Positions 58,323 through 64,000 of a stretch of DNA of 64,000 nucleotides are shown in pieces. Under the pieces are notes generated by a model, which had not been told where the DNA came from, did no database searches, and was given only the letters and a program-made list of their open reading frames with translations. The stretch is from assembly GCF_050937815.1 (NCBI RefSeq), contig NZ_JACDIJ010000001.1, forward strand, positions 496,001 through 560,000. Reading direction: 5' to 3'. The DNA comes from Treponema_C sp050937815 (GTDB lineage: Bacteria; Spirochaetota; Spirochaetia; Treponematales; Treponemataceae). Position 1 is the stretch's first letter; every line of letters begins with the position of its first letter. The position numbers and the translations under genes were made by a program.

Positions 58323-59342
58323 ATGACGGATGCACAATACATATTCGGCCCCATTCCTTCCAGAAGGCTCGGCCGCTCGCTGGGCGTAAGCCCCGTTCCC
58401 GAAAAAACCTGCAATTATACCTGCGTGTACTGCCAGCTCGGGCGCACCGCTCACATGATAAACGAGCGGCGTCTTTTTTATCCGGTCGATGCGATTATCG
58501 GTGAACTCAAAACCTTTTTGCAATCGGGTATTCCCTTTGATGTTATAACCGTTGTCGGCGAAGGAGAACCCACCCTGTACAGCGCACTCGGAGAACTTAT
58601 CGGGCACATCAAGCTTTTATCGCAGGCACCGGTCGCCGTCATTACAAACGGGGCACTAATGGGCGATAAGGCGGTGCGCGAAGACCTTTCCCGCGCCGAT
58701 ATAGTGCTTCCCTCCCTCGACGCCTTCGACGAAGAATCGTGGAAAAAAATCAACCGCCCCTATCCCCGCCTCGATTTTAAAGCGGCGCTCGAAGGGCTTA
58801 TACAATTCGGCAGCGAATATGCCGGAGAAATCTGGCTTGAAATAATGCTTGTAGAAGGCATAAACACATCGGATGCCGCCCTTGCCGCCTTAAAAAAGCT
58901 CTGCGGTTCGATACGGCATGACAGGCTCTACATAAATACGGCGGTGCGCCCTCCTGCCGAAAACTGGGCAAAACCGGCTTCAGCCGAAACGGTACAAAAA
59001 GCCGCAGCCTTATTAAACGGCATTTCTATAGACAGGCTTTCGGACGGCGGCTTTTACAGCAATATTGAAGATATCTACGAAGCCGTCATCAGCATTATAC
59101 GGCGGCACCCGATGAACCGCTTTGAAATACAAAGCTTTTACGAATCGCGCCGCACATCGGATGCGCCCTCCGTCTCCGCAAAAAGCGGTACAGACATAAC
59201 AGATACCGACACACGCACAAACAGGGCGGAAAATCCGGCCGGAAGCAAAGCCGCCCTTGAAAACATATTTTCGCGCCTCGATACGGATAAGCGGGTTGTC
59301 CCTTCGGTATACAAAGGCATTGTAACCTACCGCTTACAGTAA
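58323..59342 (+). CDS. Radical SAM protein of unknown modification
   Basis: A 339-residue radical SAM enzyme. The cluster motif is CNYTCVYC (about residues 29-36), a CxxxCxxC site for the 4Fe-4S that cleaves SAM. The opening FGPIPSRRLGRSLGVSP belongs to the YfkB/MoaA-like group of unknown function, often annotated only as radical SAM. The C-terminal 80 residues include a winged-helix-like part (ISIIRRHPMNRFEIQSFYES) and a variable linker. ATG 58323 has a weak ribosome site. The pyridoxamine kinase follows 50 bases later. Confidence 0.83.
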   Translation: MTDAQYIFGPIPSRRLGRSLGVSPVPEKTCNYTCVYCQLGRTAHMINERRLFYPVDAIIGELKTFLQSGIPFDVITVVGEGEPTLYSALGELIGHIKLLSQAPVAVITNGALMGDKAVREDLSRADIVLPSLDAFDEESWKKINRPYPRLDFKAALEGLIQFGSEYAGEIWLEIMLVEGINTSDAALAALKKLCGSIRHDRLYINTAVRPPAENWAKPASAETVQKAAALLNGISIDRLSDGGFYSNIEDIYEAVISIIRRHPMNRFEIQSFYESRRTSDAPSVSAKSGTDITDTDTRTNRAENPAGSKAALENIFSRLDTDKRVVPSVYKGIVTYRLQ

Positions 59343-59392
59343 CGCAAAAGAGCGGCGTCGTACTAAAGAGCCTGTAATAAGGAGTATAAAAC

Positions 59393-60265
59393 ATGCAGCC
59401 TACGGTAAAAAGAACGGCGGCTATTCACGATTTATCGGGATTCGGCCGCTCATCGCTTACGGTTATCATTCCCACCCTTTCGGTTATGGGCATTCAAGTA
59501 TGTCCCGTTCCCACCGCAGTACTGTCCACCCATTCGGGAGGCTTTACCGATTATCTTTTTCACGATTTAACCGACATTATGCGCGATTACACCGCCCATT
59601 GGAAAAAAACGGGTTTAAGCTTTGACTGCATTTATTCGGGTTTTCTCGGTTCTCCGCGCCAAGCCGCCATCGTATCCGACATCATCGACGACTTTAAAAC
59701 AAAAGACAGCCTCACCGTCGTAGACCCCGTTATGGGCGATAACGGCAGTCTGTATAATTCCGTGTCGAAAGATATGATACCCGAAATGCGAAAACTTATC
59801 GCAAAGGCCGACATAATCGTACCGAACTGTACCGAAGCCGCCCTGCTTTTGGGTAAAGAACAAGCCGATTTTTTGGACAAAGCCGAAATAAAGCAGTGGC
59901 TTCAGGAACTGTCGGATATGGGGCCGGAAACCGTCGTTATTACAAGCGTTCCCGACGGAAAAAATGCCGGACAGATAAACACCGTTGCATACGAAAAAAA
60001 AAGCGGCTCGTTTTGGAAAGTATCGGCGCAGCGGCTTCCGGGAATGTATCCGGGAACGGGAGACACCTTCGCCTCGGTTATGATAGGAAGCCTCCTTCAC
60101 GGAGAAAGCCTTCCCGTTTCAATCGACAAAGCGGTACAGTTTATATCCCAATGCATACAAACAAGCAGAGGCTATACCTACCCGCGAAAATACGGTACAC
60201 TGTTGGAACAAAAACTGCACTTGCTTTTGGAGCCATGGCTTATCGCCGGCTTTGAAGATTTATAA
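59393..60265 (+). CDS. Pyridoxamine/pyridoxal kinase
   Basis: A 290-residue ribokinase-fold kinase. It opens with AAIHDLSGFGRSSLTV, has VDPVMGDNG in the middle and the catalytic base motif GTGDTFASV near residue 222, as in pyridoxamine kinase PdxY. It phosphorylates vitamin B6 forms in salvage of PLP. AAGGAG lies before ATG 59393. The phosphohexomutase gene starts 18 bases later, so the two are probably co-transcribed. Confidence 0.88.
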   Translation: MQPTVKRTAAIHDLSGFGRSSLTVIIPTLSVMGIQVCPVPTAVLSTHSGGFTDYLFHDLTDIMRDYTAHWKKTGLSFDCIYSGFLGSPRQAAIVSDIIDDFKTKDSLTVVDPVMGDNGSLYNSVSKDMIPEMRKLIAKADIIVPNCTEAALLLGKEQADFLDKAEIKQWLQELSDMGPETVVITSVPDGKNAGQINTVAYEKKSGSFWKVSAQRLPGMYPGTGDTFASVMIGSLLHGESLPVSIDKAVQFISQCIQTSRGYTYPRKYGTLLEQKLHLLLEPWLIAGFEDL

Positions 60266-60283
60266 ATAAGTACGGAGAACATA

Positions 60284-62080
60284 ATGAAAAGCGCCTTTGA
60301 TACAGCTTATAAATCGATGATTTTGTCGGCATCAGGCTGGCGTATGGTATTCGCTTCTTCGGGAAATGAAGAAGACGCAAGTCCCGAATTAACCGAAGAA
60401 AAGGGGGCAATCGCCGTTTTGGCAGCGCACGCCTTTGCAAAATATATAACCGATAAAAAAGGAAAAAACTGTACCGTTGTCGTCGGTACCGACACCAGAC
60501 CCACGGGCAAGGCTATAGCCGACCGCATGATACGGGGCCTTGCAGCCTCGGGCGTACAAGTGCGTTTTATCGGCGTGAGTGCGGCTCCGGAAATTATGAG
60601 TTATGCAAAAACGGCCGACGGCTTTGCATACATTTCGGCAAGCCACAATCCGATCGGCCACAACGGTATAAAATTCGGCCTTGCCGACGGCGGCGTTATT
60701 CCCGCCGAAGAAGCCTCGCAAGTAATTCAATTTTTTAGAACCCTCTGCGAATCGGACAATCCCGAAGCGGAAGCCGAACGGATTTTTGCCCTCTGCCCCG
60801 CCGAAGCGGCCGATAAAATATACGCCGAAAGCCCCGCATACAAAAAAGAGGCGCTCGGCTACTACCGTAATTTTACGCGCCTTGTCGTAAGCGCACAAAG
60901 CGAAAAAACACAACAGGACGCTTTTTTTACCGAAATAAAAACCGCCCTGCAAAAATCCCCCCTTTCGGCCGTCTGCGATATGAACGGAAGCGCACGCTGT
61001 CTTTCAATCGATAAGGATTTTTTAAGCGAAAACGGAGTCGGTTTTTATGCAATCAACGATACGGCCGGCAGCATAGCGCACGCAATCATTCCCGAACCGG
61101 AAAACCTTGTGCACTGCGCGCGCGAAATGGAGCGCTTACAGCGGGCGGGAACGTCAAGCGCCCTTTTAGGTTATATGCCCGACTGCGACGGCGACCGCGG
61201 CAATATAGTGTATTGGAATGAAAAAACACAAAACTGCGAAGTTCTTGCCGCTCAGGAAGTTTTTGCCCTTTCGGTGCTTTCCGAATTGGCATTCCGCTGC
61301 CGCCAAAACGGGGCGGAAAAAACGGCCGTATCGGTAAACGGTGCAACCTCAATGCGCATAGACGAAATTGCGCGCGCTTTCGGGGCAGAAGTACACCGCG
61401 CGGAAGTCGGCGAAGCCAATATCGTAAACCTTGCCCGCTCGCTTCGCAAAAGCGGATACGCCGTTCCCATTTTAGGCGAAGGTTCAAACGGCGGCAACAT
61501 CACCCACCCTGCCGCAGTGCGCGACCCCATGAACACCCTCTTTGCCCTTATAAAACTGCTTACGATTAAGGACAGCGAAGGGCACAAGGGCTTGTTTCAT
61601 CTGTGGTGTTCGCTTTCGGGCCGCGAACACTTATACAAAGAAAACTTCAGCTTTGCCGATATCATTGCAAGTCTTCCCGCCTATACGACAACGGGCGTGT
61701 CCGACCGGCGGGCGCTTATGAAGATACGGGACAAAAACCATGCCGAATTAAAACGGCGATTTCAGCGCATATTTACCGAAGAATGGCCGCAAAAAAAAGA
61801 AAGCTTGCGCGCATATGGTATAGAATCGTGGGAAGCTGCGGCAACGGTCGGCACAAAAGAAATAGTGAATCCCGAAGATTTCGGCGTATCCGGTACGGGC
61901 GGTTTAAAAATCATCTTTAAAGACGGACAAAACAAAAAAACCGCCTTTATGTGGATGCGCGGCAGCGCTACCGAACCGGTATTCCGCATTCTCTGCGATG
62001 TACGCGGCACAAACAAAAAAGCGGAAGCCGAACTTATCGACTGGGAACGCTCTATGCTTGCAAAAGCCGACACTCTATGA
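60284..62080 (+). CDS. Phosphoglucomutase/phosphomannomutase family enzyme
   Basis: A 598-residue alpha-D-phosphohexomutase. Active-site serine loop ISASHNPIGHNG (Ser at about residue 118), metal loop PDCDGDRGN (about 300), sugar loop GEGSNGGN (about 400) and phosphate loop RGSATEPVFR (about 565) are complete. It interconverts hexose 1- and 6-phosphates for envelope sugar and glycolysis. It is longer than the usual 450-570 residues, with an insertion between domains 1 and 2. GGAGAAC precedes ATG 60284. Confidence 0.88.
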   Translation: MKSAFDTAYKSMILSASGWRMVFASSGNEEDASPELTEEKGAIAVLAAHAFAKYITDKKGKNCTVVVGTDTRPTGKAIADRMIRGLAASGVQVRFIGVSAAPEIMSYAKTADGFAYISASHNPIGHNGIKFGLADGGVIPAEEASQVIQFFRTLCESDNPEAEAERIFALCPAEAADKIYAESPAYKKEALGYYRNFTRLVVSAQSEKTQQDAFFTEIKTALQKSPLSAVCDMNGSARCLSIDKDFLSENGVGFYAINDTAGSIAHAIIPEPENLVHCAREMERLQRAGTSSALLGYMPDCDGDRGNIVYWNEKTQNCEVLAAQEVFALSVLSELAFRCRQNGAEKTAVSVNGATSMRIDEIARAFGAEVHRAEVGEANIVNLARSLRKSGYAVPILGEGSNGGNITHPAAVRDPMNTLFALIKLLTIKDSEGHKGLFHLWCSLSGREHLYKENFSFADIIASLPAYTTTGVSDRRALMKIRDKNHAELKRRFQRIFTEEWPQKKESLRAYGIESWEAAATVGTKEIVNPEDFGVSGTGGLKIIFKDGQNKKTAFMWMRGSATEPVFRILCDVRGTNKKAEAELIDWERSMLAKADTL

Positions 62081-62121
62081 TACACTTTTTACATATTTTG
62101 AAATAAAAAAGGCGGTTTTAT

Positions 62122-62520
62122 ATGGGCGCACGGGGTGAATTGTTTACCACGCAAATTGTACTGGAAAACAGATCTTATTTTTTTAACGTAAAGGAAAACC
62201 GCACCGGCGATGTGTTTTTACAGATTGTCGAAAGCAAAAATAAAAACGGTGAAGCGTTCGACCGCCATCAAATAGCGGTGTTTGCCGAAGACATGCAAAA
62301 ATATCTTCAGGGCTTTGAAAGCGCCCTTTCCTTTATTCAAAAACACGAAAAAGAAAAACAAAAGCTCGACGCCCAAAAAAAGCAGGCTAAAAAAGCCGTA
62401 TACCGCAGCAAGGCAAAAGAGGCGGATACCCCGAAAGCCTCCGGCGCACGAGTAGATTCGGCCCAAGTAAAACGTACCGGCAGAGTTCACGTCGTTTCCA
62501 AACGAAAAAAAGACGATTAA
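62122..62520 (+). CDS. DUF3276/Pur-alpha-like nucleic-acid-binding protein
   Basis: A 132-residue protein. Residues 1-75 form the PUR-type fold (GELFTTQIVLENRSYFFNVK, then GDVFLQIVES). The C-terminal 55 residues are very basic (KKQAKKAVYRSKAK) and should bind RNA or DNA. The Borrelia homologue (BpuR) binds DNA and RNA, including its own mRNA. GGCGG upstream supports ATG 62122. Convergent with clpB, with a tandem repeat in between. Confidence 0.85.
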   Translation: MGARGELFTTQIVLENRSYFFNVKENRTGDVFLQIVESKNKNGEAFDRHQIAVFAEDMQKYLQGFESALSFIQKHEKEKQKLDAQKKQAKKAVYRSKAKEADTPKASGARVDSAQVKRTGRVHVVSKRKKDD

Positions 62521-62552
62521 AAAATCGGGCACATCCGCTGTGATGTGTACCC

Positions 62553-62685
62553 CCCATCCGCTCGGGAGAGCCTGACCCATCCGCTCGGGAGAGCCTGACC
62601 CATCCGCTCGGGAGAGCCTGACCCATCCGCTCGGGAGAGCCTGACCCATCCGCTCGGGAGAGCCTAACCCATCCGCTCGGATGGG
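62553..62685. repeat. Five 23-bp tandem repeats ending in a hairpin, 3' to clpB
   Basis: The unit CCCATCCGCTCGGGAGAGCCTGA starts at 62553, 62576, 62599, 62622 and 62645; the fifth has one base change. At 62668-62685 a partial unit makes the perfect hairpin CCCATCCG-CT-CGGATGGG. Just before, CACATC/GATGTG (62530-62547) is a further inverted repeat. On the minus strand each unit contains GAGCGGATGGG. It lies between the convergent DUF3276 and clpB stops. Not CRISPR: no spacers. Confidence 0.85.
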
Positions 62686-62701
62686 CACCCCTATTTTTCT
62701 T

Positions 62702-64000
62702 TTAGACAAAGTCCAAGCCGCCGTCGGCACTTTTTACGACGCGCACGGTGCTTCCTTCAGGATAATCGCCTGCAAGGATTTTTTTTGCAAGCGGGTTTTC
62801 CAAATAGGTTTGAATGGCGCGTTTTACCGGGCGCGCACCGAACAGGGGATCGTAGCCCGTATCGGCAAGCCAGCCGACCGCTTCGTCGGAAACGTCCAGC
62901 GTTTGGCGGCGCTCGGCAAAACGTTTTGCAAGGCGTTCCAATTGGTTGCGCACAATGGATTCCATACAGCTTCGGTCAAGGCGGCTGAACGTAATTATTT
63001 CGTCTATGCGGTTTAAAAACTCGGGACGGAAGCGCGCTTTTAAAAGCGCATCTATATCCGAAGCGGCCGCATTCAGTTTTTCGTTTGTGTCGGCTTGTAA
63101 AATCAAATCGCTTCCGATATTGCTTGTCATAATGATAATCGTGTTTTTAAAGTCTACCACCCTACCCTGACTGTCGGTTAAGCGGCCGTCGTCGAGCACT
63201 TGCAAAAGCACGTTGAATACGTCCGTGTGCGCCTTTTCGATTTCGTCAAAAAGAACGACGCTGTAAGGCCGGCGGCGCACGGCTTCGGTTAACTGGCCGC
63301 CTTCGTCGTAACCGACATAGCCCGGCGGCGCTCCGATAAGGCGGCTTACGCTGAACTTTTCCATATATTCGCTCATGTCGATGCGCGTAAGGGCTTTTTC
63401 GTCGTTGAATAAAAAGTCGGCAAGGGTTTTAGCCAATTCGGTTTTGCCGACGCCCGTCGGGCCTATAAACAAAAAGCTTCCCAGCGGGCGGTTTTCGTCG
63501 CTTAAGCCTGCGCGGTTCCGCCTTATGGCGTCGGCTACGGCTGAAACGGCTTTTTCCTGACCGATAACGCGCTTATGCAGTACTTTTTCCAACTCGAGGT
63601 ATTTTTGCTTTTCGCCTGCAAGCATTTTGCTCACGGGTATTCCCGTCCACGTTGACACAATGCGCGCAATATCTTCTTCGGACACTTCCTGGCGCAAAAG
63701 GCGTTCGGGACTTGCCGCTTGAACGGCCGATCCCTGTGCAGCCGCACCGCTTGTGCCGTCCGCTTGAGCATTTTCTTCTTCAAGGGCTTTTTGCAGTTTC
63801 CGCTCTATTTCGGGAATACGGCCGTATTTTAATTCGGCGGCTTTTTCCAAATTGCCCTCACGGGTATAGCGCACTTCGTCGGTATGAAGCTGTTCGAGTT
63901 CTTCTTTGAGTTTGCGTGCCGTATCTATGCGGCCTTTTTCGTTTTGCCACTGCATTTTCATCGCGTCGCGGCGCGCGGTGTGTTCGGCCAATTCTTTATT
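62702..64000 (-). CDS. clpB: ClpB disaggregase, C-terminal part (cut by window edge)
   Basis: The visible 433 residues run from the end of the coiled-coil middle domain through the second AAA+ domain to the stop. Seen are WTGIPVSKM, Walker A GPTGVGKTE, pore loop GYVGYDEGG, Walker B VLFDEIEKAH and sensor ARFRPEFLNRID. The frame is open to base 64000, so the N-terminal half lies outside. ClpB with DnaK dissolves protein aggregates. A tandem repeat lies directly after its stop. Confidence 0.93.
   Translation of the reverse strand, partial: NKELAEHTARRDAMKMQWQNEKGRIDTARKLKEELEQLHTDEVRYTREGNLEKAAELKYGRIPEIERKLQKALEEENAQADGTSGAAAQGSAVQAASPERLLRQEVSEEDIARIVSTWTGIPVSKMLAGEKQKYLELEKVLHKRVIGQEKAVSAVADAIRRNRAGLSDENRPLGSFLFIGPTGVGKTELAKTLADFLFNDEKALTRIDMSEYMEKFSVSRLIGAPPGYVGYDEGGQLTEAVRRRPYSVVLFDEIEKAHTDVFNVLLQVLDDGRLTDSQGRVVDFKNTIIIMTSNIGSDLILQADTNEKLNAAASDIDALLKARFRPEFLNRIDEIITFSRLDRSCMESIVRNQLERLAKRFAERRQTLDVSDEAVGWLADTGYDPLFGARPVKRAIQTYLENPLAKKILAGDYPEGSTVRVVKSADGGLDFV

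Noticed and set aside
62553..62685. Possible CRISPR array
   Set aside because: Units are directly adjacent without spacers, and no cas gene is present in the window.

Overview
This looks like a chromosomal segment of an oral or host-associated Treponema. The basis is gene content and style: a Pur-alpha/DUF3276 protein next to clpB, a gingipain-like C25 lipoprotein, orphan MalF/MalG-type sugar import genes, many ABC exporters, an aspartate ammonia-lyase and peptide/amino-acid style metabolism. Base composition is moderate across most of the window, so I lean to the T. vincentii/T. medium side rather than the more AT-rich T. denticola; this is inference, since no rRNA or tRNA gene is present.

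Layout. 1-2.4 kb: a frameshifted gene end, an alpha/beta hydrolase and an AraC regulator. 2.4-6.4 kb: a defence hot spot. A very AT-rich two-gene module encodes a catalytically dead long prokaryotic Argonaute and a SIR2-type NADase. It sits between two ruined genes: a 5'-truncated, frameshifted nucleoid-associated protein gene and an in-frame deletion remnant of a restriction-modification gene. 6.6-10.1 kb: a paired ABC exporter. 10.3-12.5 kb: a C25-peptidase lipoprotein, followed by two hairpin-rich repeat units. 12.9-15.6 kb: Rpn-type nuclease, XRE regulator with a glycine-rich tail, orphan ParA-like ATPase. 15.6-20.3 kb: M81 peptidase with a sugar-type ABC importer lacking its ATPase. 20.5-25 kb: aspA, SWIM protein, Fic protein. 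25.3-30.9 kb: a leftward operon of a phosphoribosyltransferase, three exported proteins and rnhB. 30.9-31.8 kb: a deleted IS and a second repeat locus. 31.8-38.8 kb: DEAD-box helicase, ABC-F protein, thioredoxin pair, NAD synthetase. 38.9-43.4 kb: alcohol dehydrogenase, DUF3842 and larE-larB-larC, which make the nickel-pincer cofactor. 43.5-47.7 kb: TetR, hypB and a multi-FeS flavoprotein under a clear TetR operator. 49.2-56.2 kb: a composite uptake operon (FecB/C/D-like importer plus ECF transporter), with a transcription attenuator in front of the S component and a methyltransferase after it. 56.2-64 kb: BrnT/BrnA, an adenine-glycosylase relative without an iron-sulfur site, a CMP-kinase-like protein, a radical SAM protein, pyridoxamine kinase, phosphohexomutase, DUF3276 protein and the end of clpB.

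Three themes stand out. First, the Argonaute-SIR2 module is probably an abortive-infection system, and the ruined genes around it mark turnover of defence genes. Second, a family of short intergenic modules, each built of three near-perfect hairpins, recurs on the + strand. Their stems differ in sequence but their loops keep a GGA core resembling CsrA sites. Third, nickel handling (larB/C/E, hypB) and redox enzymes are grouped, yet neither larA nor a hydrogenase lies in the window. No CRISPR array, tRNA or rRNA was seen.
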